Source: Candidatus Thorarchaeota archaeon (GTDB taxonomy: Archaea; Asgardarchaeota; Thorarchaeia; Thorarchaeales; Thorarchaeaceae). Taken from it: 20,947 nucleotides of DNA. A program made the translations under genes and the position numbers. The stretch covers positions 1 to 20,947 of the forward strand of contig SDOA01000072.1 in NCBI GenBank assembly GCA_004524595.1. The letters run 5' to 3'. Below the pieces are notes generated by a model. The model was not told where the DNA came from, ran no database searches, and was given only the letters and a program-made list of their open reading frames with translations. Below, one piece after another: positions 6,500 through 13,965 of this stretch (the first letter of the stretch is position 1; each line of letters opens with the position of its first letter).

Positions 6500-7138
6500 A
6501 TGTTAATAGCACTAAAGTGTTCACAATATTCAGAAATCATAATCTTTAGGAGGTATAGTACGATTTCATCGTTCTCTAGTAAGTATTTTGGCTGGTTGAT
6601 AGCCCTTTTCATTGTTCTCCTTGGAGGTTGGTTCCTCTTACCTCAAGGGTACAATGATGCAATAGCAATCCTTGCTCCTTCATTTGGGAATTATATACGA
6701 CCAACACTAGTCATGGTGAATCTTATTCTCGTTAATCCGATGAATAGCTTCATGATGGTTGCAGTGTGGGCTGGAGCTGGTTTTATTGGAGGTATGATGG
6801 CTGGAACTAAAAAGGGAGCCTTTGTAGTTGGACTTATGGTGTGGCTTTCCTGTTTGGGAATAGTTGCATTATGTGTCTATCTACTATTCCAGTCTGGCAT
6901 ATCACTTGGAACCCTAATTATTCCACCCGGCACTTCAATAGTTGATCTGTTTTCAATTCCATTGATTCAAAGTCTAATTGATCAGATCTTGCCATTAATA
7001 GCTGGCATTGGAGGCGGGGGATTTCCTGATATCATGGCTTTGGTTGCGCCATTGTTGATATGGTTCTTCACTCCAGTCATTGTTGTCATTGTTGCAGCAA
7101 TATTAGGAGCTGTGGTTAGACCAAAGGAGGAATTCTAA
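6500..7138 (+). CDS. Polytopic membrane protein, partner of the surface protein downstream
   Basis: 212 residues from the ATG at 6500. Hydrophobic segments lie at about 29-47, 70-100 (with a GAGFIGGMMAG turn), 105-130 and 178-207. No catalytic motif or named family is recognised. The N-terminus is doubtful: the first 20 residues are unlike a membrane-protein start, and a perfect AGGAGG (6548-6553) lies inside the frame, 6 bases before an ACG and 9 before an ATT codon. Initiation there would give about 191-192 residues starting just before the first membrane helix. The stop is one base from the next ATG, and that gene's Shine-Dalgarno lies in this gene's end, so the two are cotranslated and their products probably associate. 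Confidence 0.65.
   Translation: MLIALKCSQYSEIIIFRRYSTISSFSSKYFGWLIALFIVLLGGWFLLPQGYNDAIAILAPSFGNYIRPTLVMVNLILVNPMNSFMMVAVWAGAGFIGGMMAGTKKGAFVVGLMVWLSCLGIVALCVYLLFQSGISLGTLIIPPGTSIVDLFSIPLIQSLIDQILPLIAGIGGGGFPDIMALVAPLLIWFFTPVIVVIVAAILGAVVRPKEEF
6548..6553 (+). promoter_or_regulatory. AGGAGG inside the membrane-protein frame
   Basis: A full-strength Shine-Dalgarno with no ATG, GTG or TTG in frame at a workable distance. It may mark use of ACG (6560) or ATT (6563) as the start, or be coincidental (it encodes Arg-Arg). Confidence 0.35.
7123..7130 (+). promoter_or_regulatory. Ribosome-binding site of the surface protein
   Basis: AAAGGAGG, 9 bases before the ATG at 7140, embedded in the last codons of the upstream gene. 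It confirms coupling of the pair. Confidence 0.65.
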
Positions 7139-7139
7139 G

Positions 7140-8795
7140 ATGAAACTGAATTACAAACACGTAATACTAATGGTAACACTCACTGTCTTGATTTGCACTC
7201 CGGTAATAGCTGCAGCTAATGCAGGAGGTACTGTCATAGCACAGGATTTCGGAGAGGAATTTTTCTTTGATTTAATTGAAAATGGCGCAGAAATCATCTT
7301 TTCAACAGTTAATCCCGAAGGTGAACCTTCTGTAATTTATGCTCAACTAGGTGTTCCGTCCGATGCTTTAGGACTTGAAGATGATATGTATCAAGGTTGT
7401 ATTGCTATGGCATTGGTAGCAACGCAAGGTGAACTTCTCGATTACATCTTAGACTTTGTAGGGGGAACTCTATTTGGTTCTGAAAGTGAAGGCGGAGAGT
7501 TCTTTGCCGCTCAAGAAGGAGGAGAACCTTTTGAATTTGAATCAATTCTTGAGATGTTAGGGACTGATTTTACTTTACTCATCAATGTATTTGTTGACCT
7601 CACAGATGCAGAAGCACATGCAAACATGGCAGAGATACGAACTCATTTACATAATGAATTTGCGTTCTCGTTTTCCGAGCTTCTTGACCTGAGGATAGAT
7701 GAGAGTTTCTTCCCGCCTGAGATGGAAATGGAATTACCTTTCGAAAGCATCAACATATTCATCTATCAAGTCACGAACACTTTTGAAGACGCAGTAAATA
7801 GTGTTCTTGATGTAATGGATCAGACTGGATTCCTTGCCTCTATTGATAGAGATGTATTCACTACATCTCGTGCATCAGGAGCTGGACTCTTAGCTATCCC
7901 TGACATGGGCATGTTGATGAATCTCATTGAGAGTTTTGGTGGAGAGGGTGATGGAGAATTTAATCCTACATCATTCATTATCTCACAAATGCCAGAGTTG
8001 GATGGACCGCTTGCGATTGCTGGAGCTGGTTACATAGGAGATCAGCTGTTATCAACAACATCTGACGAGATTAGAATCTTTGAAGACCTCTTTGGAAAAC
8101 CAGTATCAACCAATGTAAATGGATTATCCACAGGACAGTCAATCATTGCATTTATGTTGCCAGAGGGTGTAAATGCTACATCCTACAGTCCTGAAGATGA
8201 AGCACTCAATAGAACATTTTATGCTCAGGATGAAGGTATCATATTTTGGAATGCAAGCTACTATGCAAATCAGCCTGATTACATAGTAAGTTTTGAAGCA
8301 GGTTCATTCCCACCTCTAGTTACTATAAGTCGGAGTTTTAGTCCTCTAACTTTAACGCCTGGTGGAACAGTTGCAGTGACCATAAACGTTGTTAATGAGG
8401 GTACTGATCCAATATACAATTTAGTACTCGAAGATAGTGGCCTTGGTGCATTGTATCCTGACCTTGAAATAACAGGAATGCAGAACACTTCCTCCGCCGT
8501 ACTTGAGGGTGGACAAAACCTGACTCTGACCTATTCGGTGGCCTTTACCAATGAAGGTGGTTACCTCTTCCCGAAGGCAGAGCTATCCTACAATTATGAG
8601 AATAGGACATATTCGAAGACAACACACATTGATGGCTATTATGTGACTGCTGACCCGATAGGTCTCTTGATGCAGATGATAACTGATGGTATGCCTTTTA
8701 CTGGCATAGCTATAGGAGTTGTTGGTCTAGGGGCAATAGTCAACATTGGATTAATGGCGAGAGGCCGCGGTGGCGGTGGTTCTTACCAAGTCTAG
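7140..8795 (+). CDS. Secreted, membrane-anchored surface protein with a CARDB/DUF11-like domain
   Basis: 551 residues. A signal peptide covers about 1-26 (VILMVTLTVLICTPVIAAANA), and one transmembrane helix near 520-540 (GIAIGVVGLGAIVNIGL) is followed by a short Gly-rich cytoplasmic tail. The large N-terminal part is acidic and unrecognised. Residues about 388-498 (SPLTLTPGGTVAVTINVVNEG, then LTLTYSVAFTNEGGYLFPKAELSY) look like an immunoglobulin-like CARDB/DUF11 module of the kind common in archaeal surface proteins. At least six N-glycosylation sequons (such as NATS, NRTF, NASY, NTSS, NLTL, NRTY) cluster in the C-terminal 220 residues, as expected for an extracellular chain. It is cotranslated with the polytopic membrane protein before it. 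The function is unknown; a surface receptor or adhesion role is only a guess. Confidence 0.8.
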   Translation: MKLNYKHVILMVTLTVLICTPVIAAANAGGTVIAQDFGEEFFFDLIENGAEIIFSTVNPEGEPSVIYAQLGVPSDALGLEDDMYQGCIAMALVATQGELLDYILDFVGGTLFGSESEGGEFFAAQEGGEPFEFESILEMLGTDFTLLINVFVDLTDAEAHANMAEIRTHLHNEFAFSFSELLDLRIDESFFPPEMEMELPFESINIFIYQVTNTFEDAVNSVLDVMDQTGFLASIDRDVFTTSRASGAGLLAIPDMGMLMNLIESFGGEGDGEFNPTSFIISQMPELDGPLAIAGAGYIGDQLLSTTSDEIRIFEDLFGKPVSTNVNGLSTGQSIIAFMLPEGVNATSYSPEDEALNRTFYAQDEGIIFWNASYYANQPDYIVSFEAGSFPPLVTISRSFSPLTLTPGGTVAVTINVVNEGTDPIYNLVLEDSGLGALYPDLEITGMQNTSSAVLEGGQNLTLTYSVAFTNEGGYLFPKAELSYNYENRTYSKTTHIDGYYVTADPIGLLMQMITDGMPFTGIAIGVVGLGAIVNIGLMARGRGGGGSYQV

Positions 8796-8804
8796 CTTTG
8801 TGTC

Positions 8805-8854
8805 AGATAATCCCTTGAGTTATTTTCTGGGGATTATCTTTCTCTTTCTTTTTC
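8805..8854 (+). terminator. Hairpin plus pyrimidine tract terminator of the surface-protein operon
   Basis: Ten bases past the stop, AGATAATCCC (8805-8814) pairs perfectly with GGGATTATCT (8830-8839) around a 15-base loop. It is followed by a T-rich run (8839-8854) with CTTTCTTTTTCT. It ends the operon before the ureohydrolase promoter. Confidence 0.7.
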
Positions 8855-8875
8855 TGAGTCGATGAACATTACCAC

Positions 8876-8885
8876 ATATTTATTT
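8876..8885 (+). promoter_or_regulatory. TATA box of the ureohydrolase gene
   Basis: ATATTTATTT is centred about 28 bases before the ATG at 8908. This spacing predicts a start within a few bases of the ATG, a leaderless or nearly leaderless transcript. No Shine-Dalgarno is present, in agreement. Confidence 0.5.
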
Positions 8886-8907
8886 TGTAAAAGACCATCC
8901 TAGAACT

Positions 8908-9816
8908 ATGTCCCTTAGAGATGACCTCAATGGCTATCTTCGTCTCCCTCGTGCTTTTTTCGGTCTTAGACCACCCAAAGAGGGAGAACCTGATGTAGGA
9001 ATAGTTGGTGTTCCTTATGATATCACATCGAGTTATATACCTGGCACACGATTTGGCCCTGATGCCATTCGACAGTCTACAGATAGTGAGAGGTCACACA
9101 GCTATCCATTATCAATAGGAAATAAACCAATACTAAAAGAACCATTATCGAAACTTCTTACTCTTGAAGATGTTGGTGACTTAGAGGTCTCTCTAAGAAT
9201 GCCAGATGCAGCGGCAATTGATATCACAGAAGCATCTACTAAACTAGGGAAACGCAATTGCAAATTACTATTCCTTGGTGGAGATCATTTTATCACCTAC
9301 CCAATTCTAAAAGGTCTAGTCAGAGCAAAGAAAGGTCGATGGGGGCTTGTTTACCTTGATGCTCATGCAGATCTTTATTCTGATATGGGTGGTTACCAAC
9401 TTTCACATGCCACAACAGTAAGACGAATTATAGATGAAAAAATTGTGAATACTGAAGATATCATTGCATATGATATAAGGTCTGCTCTTCCAGAGCATAA
9501 AACAGAATTAATGATTGAGCAAAAAACATCAATTAGTGACAATCTATCGGATTTGGACGACCGAGTTGATCACATATACATCTCTATTGATCTCGACGTC
9601 CTTGATCCACCTCTTGTGCCAGGAGTGAGTCATCCAGAATCAGCAGGCCTATCGATGATTCAACTTGTGAATATATTACGTGCAGCATTTGCCACAGGTA
9701 AGGTGCATCACACAGATCTCGTAGAACTAAACCCCTTGATTGATAAAGATGGAATAACCGCAATTGTCGCACGGGATTTGGTAAAAGAAATCCTTACTGG
9801 GTATGCACTTTCATAA
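8908..9816 (+). CDS. Agmatinase/arginase-family ureohydrolase
   Basis: 302 residues, typical for the family. All binuclear manganese motifs are present: GGDHF (His127), DAHADLY (Asp151, His153, Asp155) and SIDLDVLDP (Asp228, Asp230). The ELNP motif (Glu273) also matches. The N-terminal GVPYD...PGTRFGPDAIR pattern (34-54) is characteristic of agmatinase-like members. The expected reaction is hydrolysis of a guanidino compound to urea and an amine, with agmatine to putrescine in polyamine synthesis the most likely. The substrate loop LSHATTVRR (about 166-173) differs from the common SHGTPFRR form, so another guanidino substrate (formiminoglutamate, guanidinobutyrate) remains possible. It has its own TATA box and lies 39 bases before the TrmB gene, which has a separate promoter. 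Confidence 0.9.
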   Translation: MSLRDDLNGYLRLPRAFFGLRPPKEGEPDVGIVGVPYDITSSYIPGTRFGPDAIRQSTDSERSHSYPLSIGNKPILKEPLSKLLTLEDVGDLEVSLRMPDAAAIDITEASTKLGKRNCKLLFLGGDHFITYPILKGLVRAKKGRWGLVYLDAHADLYSDMGGYQLSHATTVRRIIDEKIVNTEDIIAYDIRSALPEHKTELMIEQKTSISDNLSDLDDRVDHIYISIDLDVLDPPLVPGVSHPESAGLSMIQLVNILRAAFATGKVHHTDLVELNPLIDKDGITAIVARDLVKEILTGYALS

Positions 9817-9826
9817 TTATTATAAG
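9817..9826 (+). promoter_or_regulatory. TATA box of the TrmB/lipoate-assembly operon
   Basis: TTATTATAAG directly after the ureohydrolase stop, centred about 34 bases before the ATG at 9856. This predicts a leader of under ten bases. It is the only convincing promoter for the six tightly packed genes that follow. Confidence 0.45.
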
Positions 9827-9855
9827 TAGCAATTACACATAATTAATCGAATAAA

Positions 9856-10590
9856 ATGACTCTTTCAGCTGAGAAGATTACAGATGAAATTAGCATTCGC
9901 GCGGGTTCTACGCTAAGAGAACTTGGTTTTGGTGCTCATGAAAGTGCTGTGATTCTCGCATTGAACCGATTAGAATCTGCATCAGTTGCAGATTTATCCT
10001 CAGAAACTGGAATTCACCACGCAAATTTGTACACTGTTCTAGACTCATTGGTTGGGAAGGGGTTGGTTGTTTTGATTGATGGACGACCAAAGATGTATCA
10101 ATTTTCACCTCTAGCTCACATTGAGGAGATGTTTTCAACCAAATTGGATCAACTTATACAAGATCTCAGACTATTGCAGCAATCTCGGGAATCTCAGAGT
10201 ATTTTGCCAGCTTTGATATACACTATTAGAGGTAGTGCTGACGTTTTATCGAAAATGCATGCCATGATTAATAGAGCTGAAAAAACAATATTTCTTGTAG
10301 CTCCAGATCTAGAGAAATTTGGGCTGATGATGATTGAAGCTTTGAGAACTGCTCAAAAACGAGGTGTAAAGATAAGGGCAATTTTAGGTAGGAGACCAAT
10401 GCAAAAAGAATTGAAAATCCAATACCGTATTAAGGAGGACACTCTTGCTATTGATTTAGTAATAGATTCAATCGAAGCCTTGATTTCAATGCCTGATCTC
10501 AGTGTATCTGGTTGGGCAGACAACCCTCTGATTTCGATGCAGCTTGAAGGATTTCTTCAGCAATCGTGGGAAATGTTAAGGAAGGAATAA
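9856..10590 (+). CDS. TrmB-family transcriptional regulator
   Basis: 244 residues. Residues about 16-90 form the TrmB winged helix: LRELGFGAHESAVILALNRLESASVADLSSETGIHHANLYTVLDSLVGKGLV, then the wing DGRPKMYQFSPL. A short coiled segment (about 93-115) leads to a regulatory domain (about 120-200) of the phospholipase-D-like type found in TrmB proteins, with KTIFLVAPDLEKFGLMMIEALRTAQKRGVKIRAILG. The sugar-binding C-terminal domain of full-length TrmB is absent, as in shorter family members. The gene overlaps nothing but is 2 bases from the flavoprotein start, so it most likely controls its own operon. The effector is unknown. Confidence 0.85.
   Translation: MTLSAEKITDEISIRAGSTLRELGFGAHESAVILALNRLESASVADLSSETGIHHANLYTVLDSLVGKGLVVLIDGRPKMYQFSPLAHIEEMFSTKLDQLIQDLRLLQQSRESQSILPALIYTIRGSADVLSKMHAMINRAEKTIFLVAPDLEKFGLMMIEALRTAQKRGVKIRAILGRRPMQKELKIQYRIKEDTLAIDLVIDSIEALISMPDLSVSGWADNPLISMQLEGFLQQSWEMLRKE
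10578..10586 (+). promoter_or_regulatory. Ribosome-binding site that sets the flavoprotein start
   Basis: AAGGAAGGA, 6 bases before the ATG at 10593. It rules out the in-frame GTG at 10566, which lies within the TrmB gene and would add nine residues before the Rossmann strand. Confidence 0.7.
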
Positions 10591-10592
10591 TA

Positions 10593-11963
10593 ATGGTTGA
10601 CTATGATGTTATTATAGCAGGAGCTGGAACGGCAGGTTCGACTACTGCATATACTTTGGCACAAAGGGGACATTCTGTCCTTCTGATTGATCGAAAAGAA
10701 CGGGATAATATTGGGAACAAGACATGTGGAGATGCTCTTGGGTCACATCACATTACGGAGTTGAGAGAGCTAGTAGGAATTCCAGAGTTACCTAAAGGTA
10801 TTGTAGAGTATGAGGTAAATGGAATTGATCTGATAGCTCCAGACAGAGAGCATAGATTGCGAATGGAGGGTCCAACAACAACTGGTATGTCCTTCAATCG
10901 GCTGAAGATGGGACAATGGTTCGTTGGACTTGCAGAGAGTGCTGGTGCAGAAGTGTTGGCTGCAACTCGAGTGAAAAAACTGCTGTTTGAATATGGAAAG
11001 GTCTCAGGAGTGACAATTTCAACAGATAAAGGATCAGACCGAGACCTCTCAGCCAAAATTGTTGTTGATGCAACAGGGGCAACAGGTGTGCTAAGAATGC
11101 AACTGCCAGAGACATCTCCTGTTGAACGACAAATAGCTAGTGAAGACAGAATGGTGGCTTGGAGAGATATCTATGAAACTCCAGATTTTCAATTTGACAC
11201 ACCGGATTATTTGGAGATTTTCTGGAATCAAGAAGAGACCTTAGGAGGGTATACATGGGTCTTTCCTCAGGGGAAAAATAGAGTTAATGTCGGAAATGGT
11301 GTAATGACCATTCATGGTCATAGAAACCCAAAAGATATCCAGTATGATTTTGTCAAGAAAACATGGATTGACACGTGGGGAGAAGTAAAAGTTCTCGATA
11401 GTAGCGGAGGCGTTGCTCCAATTAGACGACCTATTGATACAATGGTGGATGATAATTTCATGCTGGTCGGTGATGCAGCCTGTCAAGTGAATCCAATACA
11501 TGGGGGAGGAATCGGTTCCTCGATGCTCGGAGGAGCTCATGCAGGGATTACAGCATCAGAGGCTTTAGAAGGTAATGATACTTCAATCGAATCACTCTGG
11601 TCTTACAATCCAAGATATCATACAAGTTATGGAATGAAGCAGGCAGCACTTGATGTCTTTAGGTGGTTCCTTCTGAACATTACAAATGAGGACATTGATT
11701 TTGCCTTTAAGAAACAAGTAATCAAAGCAAGCGACCTGTTAGATACATCAATGACAGGAGAAGTCAAATTCGGTGCTGGAGAAAAGTTCAAACGTCTAAT
11801 AGCTGGCTTTGGGAAGGTTCCATTATTGCTTAGAGTATCAAAAGTAGCTTCACTGATGAATGAAATCAGAGTGGTTTACAGAGAATACCCCGATTCACCC
11901 AAAGGCTTACAGGCATGGAAGGCGCGGCTAGGTCCAATTTATGATGCGGCAAAACAAGCATAG
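10593..11963 (+). CDS. Geranylgeranyl-reductase-family FAD-dependent oxidoreductase
   Basis: 456 residues. The FAD-binding Rossmann start is YDVIIAGAGTAGSTTAYTLAQRGHSVLLID (4-33) with GxGxxG at 10-15. KTCGD (43-47) carries the conserved Cys of archaeal geranylgeranyl reductases. YTWVFP followed eight residues later by GNG (220-236) matches the YxWxFPx(7-8)GxG substrate-pocket motif described for the Sulfolobus enzyme. GDAACQVNPIHGGGIG (293-308) is the second FAD motif. Known members saturate the isoprenoid chains of archaeal membrane lipids. Here the gene sits between TrmB (2-base gap) and an M23-fold/lipoate cluster, so a redox role connected with lipoate assembly is an alternative worth considering. 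The family call is firm; the substrate is not. Confidence 0.9.
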   Translation: MVDYDVIIAGAGTAGSTTAYTLAQRGHSVLLIDRKERDNIGNKTCGDALGSHHITELRELVGIPELPKGIVEYEVNGIDLIAPDREHRLRMEGPTTTGMSFNRLKMGQWFVGLAESAGAEVLAATRVKKLLFEYGKVSGVTISTDKGSDRDLSAKIVVDATGATGVLRMQLPETSPVERQIASEDRMVAWRDIYETPDFQFDTPDYLEIFWNQEETLGGYTWVFPQGKNRVNVGNGVMTIHGHRNPKDIQYDFVKKTWIDTWGEVKVLDSSGGVAPIRRPIDTMVDDNFMLVGDAACQVNPIHGGGIGSSMLGGAHAGITASEALEGNDTSIESLWSYNPRYHTSYGMKQAALDVFRWFLLNITNEDIDFAFKKQVIKASDLLDTSMTGEVKFGAGEKFKRLIAGFGKVPLLLRVSKVASLMNEIRVVYREYPDSPKGLQAWKARLGPIYDAAKQA

Positions 11964-11982
11964 GAATGGACTTACAAGGTAA

Positions 11983-12963
11983 GTGATTTTTGTGGTTGTC
12001 ATAGCTGAATCACATGGTATAAAGATACATACCCCGAAGGATGCATATTTTTCCTTTTTTAACAGTCCTTATACAGGTCATACCCTCGGTTCCGCTGTTG
12101 ATATTTACCCAAATCAATTAGATTGGGGCTATCCTGTGGAATCTCCTACTACTGGTCGAGTGATTGATATCAAGAAGATAAGAATGGGAAGAGAAAAAGA
12201 ATTCTCAACAGCAGAATATGATTTTGGAATAGCGTTGCAACCTGAAGGGTTTGATAATGACATTATTCGAATCTTACATGTACAACCTACAATACGAGTA
12301 GGGGATTCAATTCACCAGGGAGACCCTATAGGAACTACTCTTCGTTCACGATATTTCAACTATTGGACTGGTCCGCATTATCATGTGGAGATAATGAAAG
12401 GTAGCTCCTTCAAGCGTTCAAGTCAATCATATATGCTAAAGATGCCGTTTGAGTATAGTCCCAAAAAATGTAATTCTACTGATTCAATCACAGAATTCGA
12501 AATTAAATCTGTTTCAAAGGATAATATCATTGGATATCCATTAGGATTCAATCAAACCATAATAGGAGACTTCCAAGGGCTCTCAGCAATTGGTCAAAGT
12601 GGGGACATTATTGGACTTCTTGATGGCGGATTATCACACTATAAACATGGTGGAGTAATCGGATTAATTGATGCTGAAGTAGAAACAGCAGTTAGTCTAG
12701 AAAAAACTCCTATCGGTATACTATCTAAAAAGATGCAAGGGGCATGGCATTTTAACACTGGACCAGCAGTATCACCAACTCTTGATGGACATGAATTACG
12801 TGGATTATCATGTTTCATCTACCCAAAATTTTTCACAAGCAATCAAATTTCTCAATTAATACTTATTCCAAAACATTATGGTCAATTTCGAGGAATATTC
12901 CAAGAAGGTGATATTGCAGAACTCAATATTCTTCGATGCAACAATAGGATTAAGTCCAATTAG
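11983..12963 (+). CDS. M23/LytM-fold protein (putative zinc peptidase homologue), cytoplasmic
   Basis: 326 residues from a GTG start with AAGGT 3 bases upstream (the GTG at 11992 is an alternative). Residues about 30-138 match the M23/LytM duplicated-hybrid-motif fold: GHTLGSAVDIYP supplies His33 and Asp40, PVESPTTGRVIDI is the first hairpin, RVGDSIHQGDPIGTT the second, and GPHYHVEI supplies the HxH pair (His132, His134). The complete zinc set suggests an active or zinc-binding site. The remaining 185 residues are unrecognised, Gly/Ile-rich and probably beta. There is no signal peptide or membrane helix, and M23 enzymes normally cut peptidoglycan, which archaea lack, so the usual role is unlikely. 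It is 19 bases after the flavoprotein and 21 before the radical SAM gene. Confidence 0.75.
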   Translation: MIFVVVIAESHGIKIHTPKDAYFSFFNSPYTGHTLGSAVDIYPNQLDWGYPVESPTTGRVIDIKKIRMGREKEFSTAEYDFGIALQPEGFDNDIIRILHVQPTIRVGDSIHQGDPIGTTLRSRYFNYWTGPHYHVEIMKGSSFKRSSQSYMLKMPFEYSPKKCNSTDSITEFEIKSVSKDNIIGYPLGFNQTIIGDFQGLSAIGQSGDIIGLLDGGLSHYKHGGVIGLIDAEVETAVSLEKTPIGILSKKMQGAWHFNTGPAVSPTLDGHELRGLSCFIYPKFFTSNQISQLILIPKHYGQFRGIFQEGDIAELNILRCNNRIKSN

Positions 12964-12984
12964 TGAGCTGGAAGCCTGATTGTC

Positions 12985-13965
12985 TTGGTTAAAAAAATAC
13001 GTCTATCCTTGGGTACAGCAATTGAGCTAGGATTAGAGGTAGGAGAGAAAGACTCCAATTTTTTAACTATCTTTCTCATGACATATTATGAAGGAAAGTG
13101 CAAGGCAAATTGTGCCTTTTGTCCTCAAGCAAGGGATAGTACTGCAGCATCTGATCGCTTATCTCGAATCTCTTGGCCTGAATATACTCTTGATTCAGTA
13201 TTAGAACATTGGCCATCACCTGGCAAATTCCGTAGAATTTGCATCCAAACAATTTGCTATGATAAAGTTGTAGATGATGTTGTTGTTATTGTCCGTAAGC
13301 TGCGAGAGATCAGCAAGTTACCAATCTCAGTGGCAATCCACCCATTATCAGCTGATGGAATGAAGAAGCTTGAGTCGGTTGGAGTATCAAATATTGGTAT
13401 AGCTGTTGATGCAAGCACACCTGAACTATTCGATGAAATAAAGGGAAAAACTAGGGATTCAGACTATAGATGGAATACTCATTTAGCGGCTATCAAAACA
13501 GCTCTGCAAATCTTTGGAAAAGGTCGAGTAACAACGCATCTCATCATTGGTCTTGGAGAAACAGAGAAAGAAGCAGTTGAATTTATTTTTCAAATGGCTA
13601 AGATGGGTGTAAATGTTGGATTATTTGCTTTTACAAATATTAAGGGCACAGCTCTCGAAAACAAAATGCAACCAGATATTTCAGTATATAGAAGGATACA
13701 GGTTATTCGCTATTTGATTGAAAAAGGTGAATTAAAAGAAAGTCAAGTTGCATTTAATGAACAAGGTCATATAATCATCAATATTGACTCAAAAAGATTG
13801 CAAGATATTCTTAGCTCAGGTCTTGCATTCCAGGTTAGCGGCTGTAAGGGGTGCAATCGTCCGTTTTATAACGAGAGACCTAGAGGTCCTATGTATAATT
13901 ACCCTAGATTATTAAGAGATGACGAAATCTTGAAGGCATTAGAAGAATCAGGGCTGATGGGATAA
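12985..13965 (+). CDS. Radical SAM enzyme of the archaeal lipoyl synthase (LipS1/LipS2) type
   Basis: 326 residues from a TTG start; no ATG is available before the conserved region. GKCKANCAFCPQAR carries the CX3CX2C cluster motif (Cys39, Cys43, Cys46) in the biotin-synthase-related form. Downstream are TIM-barrel radical SAM features (GVSNIGIAVDASTPELFDEIKGK, then THLIIGLGETEKE at 184-196). Extra cysteines (Cys86, Cys91, and Cys287/Cys290 in GCKGCNRPF) could hold an auxiliary iron-sulfur cluster that donates sulfur. Immediate linkage to lplA and lplB points to the two-subunit LipS1/LipS2 route, which inserts two sulfurs into protein-bound octanoyl groups. I cannot tell which of the two subunits this is; NCAFCPQAR favours LipS2 from memory. 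The other subunit is not in the window. Confidence 0.8.
   Translation: MVKKIRLSLGTAIELGLEVGEKDSNFLTIFLMTYYEGKCKANCAFCPQARDSTAASDRLSRISWPEYTLDSVLEHWPSPGKFRRICIQTICYDKVVDDVVVIVRKLREISKLPISVAIHPLSADGMKKLESVGVSNIGIAVDASTPELFDEIKGKTRDSDYRWNTHLAAIKTALQIFGKGRVTTHLIIGLGETEKEAVEFIFQMAKMGVNVGLFAFTNIKGTALENKMQPDISVYRRIQVIRYLIEKGELKESQVAFNEQGHIIINIDSKRLQDILSSGLAFQVSGCKGCNRPFYNERPRGPMYNYPRLLRDDEILKALEESGLMG

Noticed and set aside
10566..10592. GTG at 10566 as the flavoprotein start
   Set aside because: The ATG at 10593 has AAGGAAGGA at ideal spacing and begins right before the Rossmann strand.
10748..11115. Open frames antisense to the flavoprotein gene
   Set aside because: They lie inside a gene with clear FAD motifs and have no recognisable domain.
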